Source: Pedobacter cryoconitis (GTDB taxonomy: Bacteria > Bacteroidota > Bacteroidia > Sphingobacteriales > Sphingobacteriaceae). From it: a stretch of DNA of 64,000 nt. Positions 20,128 to 29,758 of the stretch are shown piece after piece. Position 1 is the stretch's first letter. Every line of letters starts with the position of its first letter. A program made the position numbers and the translations under genes. The notes beneath the pieces are model-generated. The model made no database searches and was not told where the DNA came from. It saw only the letters and a list, made by a program, of their open reading frames with translations. Location: NCBI GenBank assembly GCA_019352875.1, contig JAAAFW010000003.1, forward strand, positions 62,001-126,000. Reading direction: 5' to 3'.

Positions 20128-22119
20128 ATGAGATTTTACTTCTTCCTATTCGTATTATTAAACATGCAGCTAACAGCTGCGGCGCAGAGCCGAACGCCGA
20201 ATGCCAATCCCTATAAAGAACTACCCCTGGGTACTATAAAGCCAAATGGTTGGTTGAAAGAAATGCTCTTACGGCAAAAATCTGGTTCTACCGGAAATCT
20301 GGACAAGCTTTATCCCGCAGTAATGAACCACCGTAATGGTTGGCTGGGTGGAGATGGTGACCAGTGGGAACGCGGGCCGTATTGGCTTGACGGACTTTTG
20401 CCGCTTGCCTATATTTTAAATGATAAGGAACTGATTGCCAAAACCAAACCATGGATAGAGTGGGCTCTCAAAAGCCAGCGGCCGGATGGTTATTTTGGCC
20501 CCTCAAAGGATTACGGTCCGGAAAATGGATTGCAACGGGATAACAGTGAGGATTGGTGGCCGAAAATGGTTATGCTTAAAGTACTTAAACAGTATTACTC
20601 TGCAACTAATGATCAGAGAGTTATTAAATTAATGACTAACTACTTCAGGTATCAGCTTAAGGAATTACCTAAACAGCCACTTGATAAATGGACCTTTTGG
20701 GCTAAATACCGTGGAGGTGATAACCTGATGCTGGTTTATTGGCTGCATGATATTACAAAAGACAATTTTTTACTGGACCTCGGAGACCTGATACATAAAC
20801 AGACCTTTGATTATACCAACGCGTTTACCAATACAAACCTGTTAGCTACAAAAGGCAGTATCCACTGTGTCAATCTCGCTCAGGGTATTAAAGCTCCCAC
20901 CATATACTATCAGCACAATCCCGAACAAAAATACCTGGATGCGACGAATAAAGGTTTCGAAGATTTGCGCCGTTTTAACGGAATGGCACATGGACTTTAT
21001 GGCGGTGATGAGGCTTTACATGGGAACAATCCTACCCAAGGTTCAGAATTGTGCTCTGCTGTAGAGATGATGTTCTCTTTGGAAAGCATGCTTGAAATTA
21101 CCGGAAATATTAAATATGCAGATCATCTGGAAAAGATAACGTTTAACACCCTTCCTGCGCAGGTATCAGATGACTTCGTTACGCATCAATACTTCCAGCA
21201 GGCTAACCAGATCATGGCAACAAGAAAGACCAGAAATTTCGAGGTTAATCATCGTGGTACTGACCTGTGTTACGGCGTACTTACAGGATTTCCATGCTGT
21301 ACTTCCAATATGCATCAGGGATGGCCCAAGTTTACACAAAACCTATTTTACGCAACTCAGGATAAAGGCGTTGCCGCATTAGTCTACTCTCCAAGTGAGG
21401 TACGCCTGAAAGTGGCAAACGATATTTCTGTTAATATTATCGAAGAAACTGATTATCCATTTAAAGAGAATATCAAATTCACCATAAAAATAGATAAGAA
21501 TGCATCAGCGGAATTTCCCTTTCATTTAAGAATTCCTGAATGGTGCAAGACGGCAACGATCAAAGTAAACGGTACAATTTTCAAAGAAGAAGCCGGTAAT
21601 ACTATCGCGAAGATAAGCCGGAGATGGAGATCGGGTGACGTACTCGAACTCGCTCTGCCTATGCATATCTCAAAAAACAAATGGTATGAAAACTCGGTAT
21701 CAATAGAACGTGGTCCACTGGTTTACGGATTGAAAATAGGTGAAGACAGACAGTTTGTGAAGAATCAGACCGATCCGGAAGAATACGGAGAAGGTTATTA
21801 CGAGATCAGGCCAACCACACCATGGAATTATGGCTTGCTGGATGTGCGGGAAGATAAACTAGCTGAAAACTATATTGTTGAAAAGCAAGATGGGCCATTG
21901 GCTGCTTATCCCTGGAACCAGGAAGGTGCTCCGATTAAAATAAAAACGCAGGCAAAACGCATCCCTTTATGGCAAGTCTACAATGATATGGCAGGGCCGC
22001 TTCCTTTCAGCACAATCTACCAGCTCGAAACTGAACCCACTGCAGAAGAGATAACACTCGTACCCTATGGATGTACACAACTCAGAATATCTCAGTTTCC
22101 AGTAATAAGAAAGGAATAA
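20128..22119 (+). CDS. GH127-like beta-L-arabinofuranosidase (DUF1680 family)
   Basis: A 663-residue secreted or periplasmic glycoside hydrolase with signal peptide (1-19, ending AAAQ). It has the helical-barrel start LPLGTIKPNGWLKEML and a C-terminal beta region. In this family a zinc-bound cysteine is the nucleophile, held by E-x-C and a Cys-Cys pair. Here these are E307-C309 (SELC) and C390-C391 (GFPCCTSN), so the catalytic set looks intact. Established members release beta-L-arabinofuranose from plant hydroxyproline-linked arabinans or pectins. Close relatives have other substrates, so the sugar is inferred. It is the only glycosidase in this locus, 15 bases after SusD. Confidence 0.85.
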   Translation: MRFYFFLFVLLNMQLTAAAQSRTPNANPYKELPLGTIKPNGWLKEMLLRQKSGSTGNLDKLYPAVMNHRNGWLGGDGDQWERGPYWLDGLLPLAYILNDKELIAKTKPWIEWALKSQRPDGYFGPSKDYGPENGLQRDNSEDWWPKMVMLKVLKQYYSATNDQRVIKLMTNYFRYQLKELPKQPLDKWTFWAKYRGGDNLMLVYWLHDITKDNFLLDLGDLIHKQTFDYTNAFTNTNLLATKGSIHCVNLAQGIKAPTIYYQHNPEQKYLDATNKGFEDLRRFNGMAHGLYGGDEALHGNNPTQGSELCSAVEMMFSLESMLEITGNIKYADHLEKITFNTLPAQVSDDFVTHQYFQQANQIMATRKTRNFEVNHRGTDLCYGVLTGFPCCTSNMHQGWPKFTQNLFYATQDKGVAALVYSPSEVRLKVANDISVNIIEETDYPFKENIKFTIKIDKNASAEFPFHLRIPEWCKTATIKVNGTIFKEEAGNTIAKISRRWRSGDVLELALPMHISKNKWYENSVSIERGPLVYGLKIGEDRQFVKNQTDPEEYGEGYYEIRPTTPWNYGLLDVREDKLAENYIVEKQDGPLAAYPWNQEGAPIKIKTQAKRIPLWQVYNDMAGPLPFSTIYQLETEPTAEEITLVPYGCTQLRISQFPVIRKE

Positions 22120-22161
22120 AGACATTTAAATTTTGCCGAACAAATTCAATTATCAGTAAAT

Positions 22162-22194
22162 AAAAAAGGGTGCCGGAAACGGCACCCTTTTTTT
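22162..22194. terminator. Bidirectional terminator between GH127-like and EEP genes
   Basis: GGGTGCC/GGCACCC stem with loop GGAAAC, flanked by six A and seven T. It lies between convergent stop codons at 22119 and 22207 and can serve both strands. Confidence 0.9.
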
Positions 22195-22206
22195 GTTAAT
22201 GTATTA

Positions 22207-23145
22207 TTATTTAAACGAGACTGTAACCATAACCGGGAAATGATCCGAAGGCATTCTGGCCCTGTAATCCTTAAGCGATACCTCTTTAGGGAAATTACCC
22301 GAACGGTATTCTTCTTCTTTATCTTTAATTGGTGAGCGATAAGTGTCAGTTAGTATACCATATTTACTTACAGCAAAATCATCAGTTAAAAAGATATGAT
22401 CAATTCTGCTTTCCGTTTTGGTGTTAGGGTTGAAGTTATTAAAGGTCCCATTCACCGCATATTTGAAGTCTGCCTTCTCAAAGGCATCTTTCAGTACACC
22501 AGAATTATCTAACAGCAGGTAACTTTCATTATGCTGATCGACGTTAAAATCACCAGTTAAGATTGCACTGTGATTCTTAGCCATTTCCTTAACCTTGCTT
22601 AAAATCAGTTTTGCACTTTCCTTTCTCGCCTCTACCCCTACATGATCAAAGTGGATATTGAAGAAGTAAAAGGATTTTTTAGTCCCCTTTACCTGAAGCT
22701 TTGCCCAGCTGCAGATTCTCGGCAGTACAGCGTCCCAACCTTTATTAGGTTTGGTTGGGTCCTGAGACAACCAAAAATCTCCGTGCTCCAGTAAATCAAA
22801 TTTTTTCGAGTTATAGAAAATGGCAGAATGCTCACCACCCTGTTTTCCATCATCACGGCCTACACCAGTAAAATCATAACCAGGCAATGCACTTTTTAAT
22901 CCCGTCAGCTGATGATAGAAACCTTCCTGTGTTCCGAAAACATCAAAACCATGGAAACGGATTAAAGCAGCAACAACCGGCAGCCGGCGGTCAACCCAGC
23001 CATCTCCTTGTGCTACATCACCTTTATTATCATTTCTAAGGTTATAAGTTGCCACATTAAAAGTTTGTGCGGAAACCACAACTGAATGCAGAATAAGCAG
23101 CATTACAATTGCCAGTAGTTTTTTCAGATTTGTCATTCTTTTCAT
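22207..23145 (-). CDS. Secreted endonuclease/exonuclease/phosphatase-fold hydrolase
   Basis: A 312-residue protein with signal peptide (about 1-27, ending VSAQ) and a complete EEP catalytic core: N35 (YNLRN), E74 (GTQEGF), H165 (NIHFDH), D199 and N201 (GDFN), D249-H250 and the terminal D301-H302 (SDHFPV). The fold covers DNases, sphingomyelinases and inositol-polyphosphate 5-phosphatases, and the motifs alone do not separate them. It follows SusD by 33 bases on the same strand and probably belongs to that uptake operon, pointing to a phosphate-ester or phosphodiester nutrient processed outside the cytoplasm. This is inference from context. Confidence 0.82.
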   Translation of the reverse strand: MKRMTNLKKLLAIVMLLILHSVVVSAQTFNVATYNLRNDNKGDVAQGDGWVDRRLPVVAALIRFHGFDVFGTQEGFYHQLTGLKSALPGYDFTGVGRDDGKQGGEHSAIFYNSKKFDLLEHGDFWLSQDPTKPNKGWDAVLPRICSWAKLQVKGTKKSFYFFNIHFDHVGVEARKESAKLILSKVKEMAKNHSAILTGDFNVDQHNESYLLLDNSGVLKDAFEKADFKYAVNGTFNNFNPNTKTESRIDHIFLTDDFAVSKYGILTDTYRSPIKDKEEEYRSGNFPKEVSLKDYRARMPSDHFPVMVTVSFK

Positions 23146-23178
23146 TTTTATAAATTAAATAATTAACGCCGGACCGTA

Positions 23179-24951
23179 TTAATTCCAGCCTGGGTTCTGT
23201 CCTAAAGCAGGGTTCATTAACCTGTCAGCCTCAGGTATCGGATACAGATAGAATTTGTCATCCCACTTTCTGGTCACATTATATAGCCAGTTTACTTCTC
23301 CTTTATTACCTTCACTTAACCTGTATGGATTAGCTACCGTGCCCGATGTCGCTCCAACATTAACATAACTTACACCCGGCACCTGTGTTGCCGGCCTGCT
23401 GGTGTAAAAATACACATCTGGTTTCCCATCTCCATTCAGATCCATCAATTGATCTAAAGCTGTTACATAAATCCCATTCCATTGCTGGTCCATCAGCTCC
23501 CCTCTTTTCCATCTCACCAGATCATAAAACCGGAAGCCTTCAAAAACAAGTTCTATACCTCTTTCTCTTCTGATCTCCAAAATTGCCGGGCTTGTAATAT
23601 TTGGAAAATATGTGCTCTTCAAATAGGGATCAGCTATCACCGGAATGGCATTCAGCCCACCTGTAATACCTGCCCGCTGCCGCAGCCTGCCAATAGTGTT
23701 AGCCCAGTCTGCATCAGTGAGCGTACCAAGTTCAGCTTTCGCTTCGGCATAATTTAGCAATACTTCCGCAAATCTCAGAATTGGCATTACGTTATCATTT
23801 CTTTCCCCACTATCATAATACATATCATCCAATGTCCATTTGATCGGATGATAACCTGTAAAAGTATAAGAAAACAAAGGCGGCTGTTCATCACGCACTC
23901 CTCCGTTGATCCGGCTATAACCTGGCGTCCTGATTGTCTGTTTCAAACGTAAGTCTCTGTTCTTTACCTCGTCAAGGAAGGACATTGTCTGGTACCCTGA
24001 TTTACTGGTAAATGGAGTACCATCTATATTCAGGTACGTATTCACGAAAGTACGGATCAAACTCACCCGGTCACCATAGGTGGCACTTGTCCAGTACCAG
24101 TTCGCGTCGTTATAACGGGATTGTGCATCATCGTATACATTGGCAAGCATTACCTCGGTAGCGACAGGAGCTTTACTTGTAAATAAAGAACGATAAGCCA
24201 CATCCTTACCACCAGCCTCACTAATATTTAGAGTTGCGCCATTCATTACTTCCTTTGCAGCGTCAGCTGCGTACTGTAACCAGGCATCGGCAGTCGTGCT
24301 CAGGTTGTAGTTTGTATGATATTTACGAAAAGTACCTTCAAACAAACATACCCTGGATTTAAAAGCATATGCCACATATTTAGTAATTCTTGTGCGAGTC
24401 GGATCATCTGATTTCAGCAGGTTCACGATGGCATAATCCAGATCCTGGCGGATAGAGTCCATAACCAATGTTCTGGAATCACGTGCCTTAAACAGGTCGG
24501 GGTCATTCACCTGGAAAGTTTTGTTAATCCAGGGTACATTTCCGAAACGTTTCACCTTATCAAAATAAAACCAGGCCCTGAAAAAACGAGCAATTGCGAT
24601 ATAGTTTTTACGTGTCACTTCCGGAACTGCAGGGTCATTACATTTTTCAATGAAGTAATTAATATTACGCAGGTCTGCCCATTCCCATCCTGTACTTTGT
24701 CTGGCGCTGTATGCACCAGGCCGGATAAATTCAGGAAGCTCCCTTCTGGCTGCAAAATCTGACATTGCGTCTCCACGTTGCACACCACCGGCATCCGGCA
24801 AGATGTTATAAAATGAGTTAGTGTATAACTGCAACCCTTTCTCATTGTTAAATACGGCCTCTGGTGTAGCCGTATCCATCGGCTTCTGATCCAGCTTTTT
24901 ACAGGATACGGCCACCAGTGCTATATATAATAGTATGAATGTTTTTTTCAT
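23179..24951 (-). CDS. SusD/RagB-family lipoprotein (second locus)
   Basis: The 590-residue partner of the SusC at 24981. The start MKKTFILLYIALVAVSCKKLDQ is a lipoprotein signal with C17. Landmarks include AIARFFRAWFYFDKVKRFGNVPW, YVAYAFKSRVCLFEGTFRKYH, ILRFAEVLLNYAEAKAELG and the C-terminal REREIELVFEGFRFYDLVRWKRG-like segment (seen here as IRRERGIELVFEGFRFYD). It lies 29 bases after the SusC stop. The ligand cannot be read from sequence; the following EEP-fold enzyme suggests a phosphorylated or nucleic-acid-type substrate. Confidence 0.94.
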   Translation of the reverse strand: MKKTFILLYIALVAVSCKKLDQKPMDTATPEAVFNNEKGLQLYTNSFYNILPDAGGVQRGDAMSDFAARRELPEFIRPGAYSARQSTGWEWADLRNINYFIEKCNDPAVPEVTRKNYIAIARFFRAWFYFDKVKRFGNVPWINKTFQVNDPDLFKARDSRTLVMDSIRQDLDYAIVNLLKSDDPTRTRITKYVAYAFKSRVCLFEGTFRKYHTNYNLSTTADAWLQYAADAAKEVMNGATLNISEAGGKDVAYRSLFTSKAPVATEVMLANVYDDAQSRYNDANWYWTSATYGDRVSLIRTFVNTYLNIDGTPFTSKSGYQTMSFLDEVKNRDLRLKQTIRTPGYSRINGGVRDEQPPLFSYTFTGYHPIKWTLDDMYYDSGERNDNVMPILRFAEVLLNYAEAKAELGTLTDADWANTIGRLRQRAGITGGLNAIPVIADPYLKSTYFPNITSPAILEIRRERGIELVFEGFRFYDLVRWKRGELMDQQWNGIYVTALDQLMDLNGDGKPDVYFYTSRPATQVPGVSYVNVGATSGTVANPYRLSEGNKGEVNWLYNVTRKWDDKFYLYPIPEADRLMNPALGQNPGWN

Positions 24952-24980
24952 GTTTTTTTTATTTGAATTACATGCAAGAA

Positions 24981-27900
24981 TTAAAAAGTAACTGACAGAC
25001 CAATCGTCATACTCTTCAGGATTGGATAATTATTACCATCGCCGAAGTTATCGTCACCGGTCAGATCACGGTCAGATTTCCCTGTACTTTCGATATCAAT
25101 ATCTTTAGTAAGCTTATAGAAGGGTGAGTAGGTCCACAGATTCTCACCAGAAACGAACACCCTTGCTGAACCAGCTTTAACACGGGTAAGCCAGCTTTTA
25201 GGCAGATTATAACCAAATTGAATACTCTTCAATCTGATATAGGCCAGGTTTTGCAGGTATCTGGTTTGTTTTGCTACAAGAGTTCCCTGTGAATTCGAAG
25301 CTAACCTTGATCTGTATCTTGGAAAGTAAGCGTCCGGATTAGTTTCAGACCAGATATTTCCCAGCTGATATTTAGGTACATCGCCATATGGCCGGTTATA
25401 CTGTCCCCAGAAAGTATTCGACTCGGCACTAGGATACCAGTCCTGCTTACCCACGCCCTGGAAAAATGCACTAAAGAAGAAATTACTGTACTCTGCCCCA
25501 AAATTAACACCGAAGCGGTAACGTGCCTCACTGTTCCCAATAATCTTTTTATCACCATGTGAGTCTACAGTATTGTCACCGTCGTCAATCACACCGTCAT
25601 TATTAAGATCTTTAAACTTGATATCTCCCGGTAACCATACACCGCTGGAAGAAGAACGGAAAATATTCTGTTTTGGAGAATTAGCAATATCCTCGGCAGA
25701 TTTAAAGAAACCGTCCGTTTCATAACCCCAGATCTCTCCTACACGCTGTCCGGCATAATAATCATTCAGTCTGCGTTCAGGATTATTATACTTTAATATC
25801 TTCGCCTTATAATCGGATAGTGCAACCTGTATATTATAACTGAAAGGCTTATCAGAAATATTAAACTGATCTCTCCAGGCTACTGATATCTCCCAACCGG
25901 TCGTACGCAGATCGGCATAATTCCCCTTAGGCGGAGTAGCTCCAAATACACCTGGGAGAGTCATCCCAATAGTAAACATATCCGTAGTTTTACGTACGTA
26001 GGCATCTCCGGTAAAGCTCAGACGTCCTTTCAGTAAGGAGAAATCTAAACCATAGTTATTTGTCGTAGAAGTTTCCCAGGTCAAACCAGCCGGAATAACT
26101 TCTGGTTTACTCGTTTGCTGAGGTCTTGTTCCTTCAAGGATTCTGTCAGATTGTTTAATTTTCAGTTGCTCCTGAAACATATAAGACGCGATATTACCAT
26201 TACCCAGCGATCCATAAGACGCTCTTAGTTTAACATTCGAAATAATATCCGGTGATACTTTCCAGAAATGTTCCTCAGATAACCTCCATCCTGCAGACAC
26301 AGAAGGGAAAAATGCAAACCTCTCGTTAGACGGGAACTTGGACGAACCGTCATATCTGCCGTTTACTTCCAGTAAGTACCGGTTATCGAATGAATAATTC
26401 AAACGGAAGAAACCACCCATCACATTCCAGCGCTCGTAACCACCCTCAGCCAGGACAGACTGTCCAAGTGCCAGGTTCAGGTCTTTGGCGTCTTCAAAAA
26501 TCAGCCCGTTACGTTGTGCCATTACACGTTTATAAGTAGATAGCTCATAATTGTATCCTGCCATCGCCTTGAAATAATGTTTACCCTTGAAAGTGTTTTC
26601 GTACTCCCCATAAATATTGGTCGCAACATATTCCGTTTCACGGCGCGTATTACGCAGGTCATTATAATTATTCCCTACATATTCCTTCACACCCGGAATT
26701 CTGCTGTACGGAACGGGAACACGGATACGCTCCTCATTATCATCCTTGTACTGCAAAGTAAAATCACTTTTCACACGGAATTTATTATCAAAGAAGGATG
26801 CAGCAAGTCCGGTCGTACTTCTAATCTGTCTTTTATTGGTATTGATGCCATTTTTACCATAGTAGAAATCTCCGACAGTATACGCAGAAGAGTGCGACAG
26901 TGATCCGTCAGGATTCAGTAACGGAGAGAGTGGATGTGCTTCATCAGCCATATTTCTCCAGATACCACCTGTTTCTCCGACATTTAGCGGATTGTGATAT
27001 TGCACATTAGAGAAATCTGTATTGTTATTCAGAGTCAGCCATGGTGTGAGCTGAATAGATCCCTTAGCCCTGATATTATACATTTTGTAATCATCAGAAT
27101 TATAGCGGAAGATTCCATTTTGATTCAGCATCCTTCCGGTCAAATAGAAACTCGCTTTTTCACTGCTGCCAGATAAGGAAAGATTATGCTCCATAGAAGA
27201 GGTATGGTCTTTATAGAGCTCACGGTACCAGTCAGTACTTCCATAATATACATACTCGCCTGTATTCGGGTTAATATCTACTTTAGGTAAACTTGGATCA
27301 TTAGACCTGCGTTCCAGTTCCTTAAGGTATTCAGGTGAAAAACGAAGCGTTTTGTTTACATTCTGCGGTGTAGTAGAATAGTTATCCCAGGCGGAGAATG
27401 CTTCATTAAACATCGTAGCCCACTGAAACCCATCTGTTACCATGTCTGGAACAGTCGTCGGTTTTTTAGTTGAAAAGGTATTCGAATAGGTGATACTGAT
27501 TTTGTCTTTTACAGGATTCTTAGTCGTAATCAGCACTACACCGAAAGCACCTCTTGCACCGTAAATTGCAGAAGACGCCGCATCTTTCAATACAGAAACG
27601 CTGGCAATATCATTCGGGTTTAATAAAGAAGGATCACCTTCTACCCCGTCGATTAATACCAACGCACTTCCACCCTGCCCGATTGAGGTTGTCCCCCTGA
27701 CATTAAATGAAGGTGAGGTCGTAGGTTTTCCATCACCTGGTGTAAGGTTCAGATTGGGAATCACCCCTTGAAGCCCTTGTGCTATGTTGGTGATCGGACG
27801 GTTTTCAAAAACTTCACCACTCACCTGGTCGACAGCGCCGGTTAAATTTTCCTTACGCGTGGTACCATAACCTACTACAATAACTTCATTCAGGTCTGAT

Positions 27901-28505
27901 GTTTCAGGCACCAGCTTCACATTAACTGTCTTCTGATTGGCAACCGTGACTTCCTGGCTGATATAGCCGATAAAGGAAAAGACCAAAACAGCATTAGGAG
28001 CAACGGTGATGGTATATTTTCCATCTGAGTTAGTCATTGCGCCGGTCGCGGTGTTTTTAACTTTAACACTTACCCCGGGAAGTGTTTGGTTTGTCTCGTC
28101 TACAACAGTACCACTAATAGTAAGTTGCTGACTGATAATACCAGAAGGGAGGATAGCTATATTTTTATCCTGTTTTGCCGGTTCTTTTTTTTTAATAATG
28201 ATAAACTGGTTCTGTTTCACCCAGCTAAGTTCTTTTCCAGACAGCACCTGGTTCATAACCTGTTCGAGATCGGCACCTTTAAAATTTGCCCGGACTGTCT
28301 CTTTATCATTCAGAATTTCATTGTTATAAAAAACAGTGTAGCCAGACTGTTTTTTAATGATCGAAAAGACATCCGTCAACCGGATATGATCATTGACAAG
28401 TGTAATCTTATCTTTTCCCTGACTGCGCGTTGCAGAAGATAAGATGAGTAAAAATAGCAGCAGCAACATGTACCGCGGCCCGGTGTTTAGTTTGAGTTTC
28501 TTCAT
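24981..28505 (-). CDS. SusC-family TonB-dependent transducer with STN domain
   Basis: A 1174-residue outer-membrane receptor. In order: signal peptide (about 1-29); secretin/TonB short N-terminal (STN) domain at about 35-110 (ITLVNDHIRLTDVFSIIKKQ through FIIIKKKEP); carboxypeptidase-regulatory-like domain (LTISGTVVDETNQTLPGVSVKV); plug with IDGVEGDPSLLNPNDI and DAASSAIYGARGAFGVVLITTK; and a barrel ending SMTIGLSVTF. The STN domain is the part that contacts FecR in the periplasm, so this receptor both imports and signals. It sits 75 bases downstream of fecR, and the AT-rich gap may hold the promoter used by the dedicated sigma factor. Confidence 0.95.
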   Translation of the reverse strand: MKKLKLNTGPRYMLLLLFLLILSSATRSQGKDKITLVNDHIRLTDVFSIIKKQSGYTVFYNNEILNDKETVRANFKGADLEQVMNQVLSGKELSWVKQNQFIIIKKKEPAKQDKNIAILPSGIISQQLTISGTVVDETNQTLPGVSVKVKNTATGAMTNSDGKYTITVAPNAVLVFSFIGYISQEVTVANQKTVNVKLVPETSDLNEVIVVGYGTTRKENLTGAVDQVSGEVFENRPITNIAQGLQGVIPNLNLTPGDGKPTTSPSFNVRGTTSIGQGGSALVLIDGVEGDPSLLNPNDIASVSVLKDAASSAIYGARGAFGVVLITTKNPVKDKISITYSNTFSTKKPTTVPDMVTDGFQWATMFNEAFSAWDNYSTTPQNVNKTLRFSPEYLKELERRSNDPSLPKVDINPNTGEYVYYGSTDWYRELYKDHTSSMEHNLSLSGSSEKASFYLTGRMLNQNGIFRYNSDDYKMYNIRAKGSIQLTPWLTLNNNTDFSNVQYHNPLNVGETGGIWRNMADEAHPLSPLLNPDGSLSHSSAYTVGDFYYGKNGINTNKRQIRSTTGLAASFFDNKFRVKSDFTLQYKDDNEERIRVPVPYSRIPGVKEYVGNNYNDLRNTRRETEYVATNIYGEYENTFKGKHYFKAMAGYNYELSTYKRVMAQRNGLIFEDAKDLNLALGQSVLAEGGYERWNVMGGFFRLNYSFDNRYLLEVNGRYDGSSKFPSNERFAFFPSVSAGWRLSEEHFWKVSPDIISNVKLRASYGSLGNGNIASYMFQEQLKIKQSDRILEGTRPQQTSKPEVIPAGLTWETSTTNNYGLDFSLLKGRLSFTGDAYVRKTTDMFTIGMTLPGVFGATPPKGNYADLRTTGWEISVAWRDQFNISDKPFSYNIQVALSDYKAKILKYNNPERRLNDYYAGQRVGEIWGYETDGFFKSAEDIANSPKQNIFRSSSSGVWLPGDIKFKDLNNDGVIDDGDNTVDSHGDKKIIGNSEARYRFGVNFGAEYSNFFFSAFFQGVGKQDWYPSAESNTFWGQYNRPYGDVPKYQLGNIWSETNPDAYFPRYRSRLASNSQGTLVAKQTRYLQNLAYIRLKSIQFGYNLPKSWLTRVKAGSARVFVSGENLWTYSPFYKLTKDIDIESTGKSDRDLTGDDNFGDGNNYPILKSMTIGLSVTF

Positions 28506-28580
28506 AAATCTGGTCTATATTGGTTTATTATAAGACCGGAAATATGGAAGAACGGGTGAATGGAAAATGAAATAAAAAAA

Positions 28581-29735
28581 TTAATTCAGATAAAGGACTC
28601 CTGCTTTGAGGTTTGATTGCACATCGCCTGACAATCTCAGGTTGGTCATAACTTCATTTAACGGTTTACTCTTCTCGAAAGCACCGGTAAAGCGTTTGCC
28701 CGCAATAGCCCGGTTTACGATAACTTTCACATTAAACCAGCGCTCAATTACAGCACTAAGTTCACCCAGTGGTTTATCATTAAAATAGTAAAGTCCATTC
28801 ATCCAGGATAGAATATGGCTTTGATCAAAAGATTGCTCTTTCATTTGATCATTTTCCATAATCACCTGTTTCCCGGGCACAAGCGTAATTTGTTGATTAC
28901 CCGTTACGGCTTTAACTTTTCCTTCTACCAGTGAAGCAGCATAATTCTTTTTATCATATGCACTGATATTAAAGGAAGTACCCATTACAATAATCTGATT
29001 TCCCTCGGTATGGACTATAAAAGGCCTGGCCGCATCCTTATGTACTTTAAAGTAAGCTTCCCCGACTAAAGTAACCTCTCGCTGGCTACCATTAAACTGT
29101 AGTGGGAACTTTAAGGATGAAGATGCATTCATCCAGATTTCAGTACCATCTGAAAGTTCAATTTTATAATCCTGGCCTGCAGGAACAGACAGCGTTGTGA
29201 TCCGCTCTGCAGCCTTCAGGTCAGAAGGCACATAACTAAGCTTACCATGGTCTACTTTAATTCTGGCCTGGTTCAGCTTCATATCCATTGAACCTTTGTC
29301 CAGTTTCAATACTTTACCGTCGTCCATACTTAAAATTACATCTTGTTTTGTCTGCAACATGGCTTCGGGCACTGCGGCAGTCTGAGTACCCGCTCCTCTT
29401 TTACTAAAATATAGCCAGGCGAGTGGAATAAGGAGTACCAGTGCTGCGGCTGACAGATAAGGATTATAAAAACGGAATCCTCGTCTCTTTCGCTCGCCAT
29501 GTTTTTTTGCGTCAATCTTTGACTCAAGTTTTTCCCAGCCAGACTGCGGGTCGAATTTTGTTATCCGCTCACTGGAATATGGAGATCCTAATTTCTCCTG
29601 CACCTTTTTCCAAAGCTCCGCAGCCTCCTCAGAAGATTCGATCAGCTCGTTCAAATACTGATCCTTCTCAGTGGAAAGAGTTCCGAGAAATTTCTCTATA
29701 AATAAAAGCTCAAGATCTCTTTTATTCTCCGACAT
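28581..29735 (-). CDS. FecR-family anti-sigma factor
   Basis: A 384-residue inner-membrane regulator that holds the adjacent ECF sigma factor and receives the signal from the STN domain of the SusC receptor. The N-terminal about 85 residues form the cytoplasmic sigma-binding part. One transmembrane helix follows (YLSAAALVLLIPLAWLYFS), then the periplasmic FecR domain with VPAGQDYKIELSDGTEIWMNASSSLKFP and VTLVGEAYFKVHKDAARPFIVHT. The C-terminal DUF4974-type domain (YYFNDKPLGELSAVIERWFNVKV) closes it. It lies 23 bases after the sigma gene and is probably co-transcribed with it. Confidence 0.92.
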   Translation of the reverse strand: MSENKRDLELLFIEKFLGTLSTEKDQYLNELIESSEEAAELWKKVQEKLGSPYSSERITKFDPQSGWEKLESKIDAKKHGERKRRGFRFYNPYLSAAALVLLIPLAWLYFSKRGAGTQTAAVPEAMLQTKQDVILSMDDGKVLKLDKGSMDMKLNQARIKVDHGKLSYVPSDLKAAERITTLSVPAGQDYKIELSDGTEIWMNASSSLKFPLQFNGSQREVTLVGEAYFKVHKDAARPFIVHTEGNQIIVMGTSFNISAYDKKNYAASLVEGKVKAVTGNQQITLVPGKQVIMENDQMKEQSFDQSHILSWMNGLYYFNDKPLGELSAVIERWFNVKVIVNRAIAGKRFTGAFEKSKPLNEVMTNLRLSGDVQSNLKAGVLYLN

Positions 29736-29758
29736 ATTCTATTATAACCATATTAATT

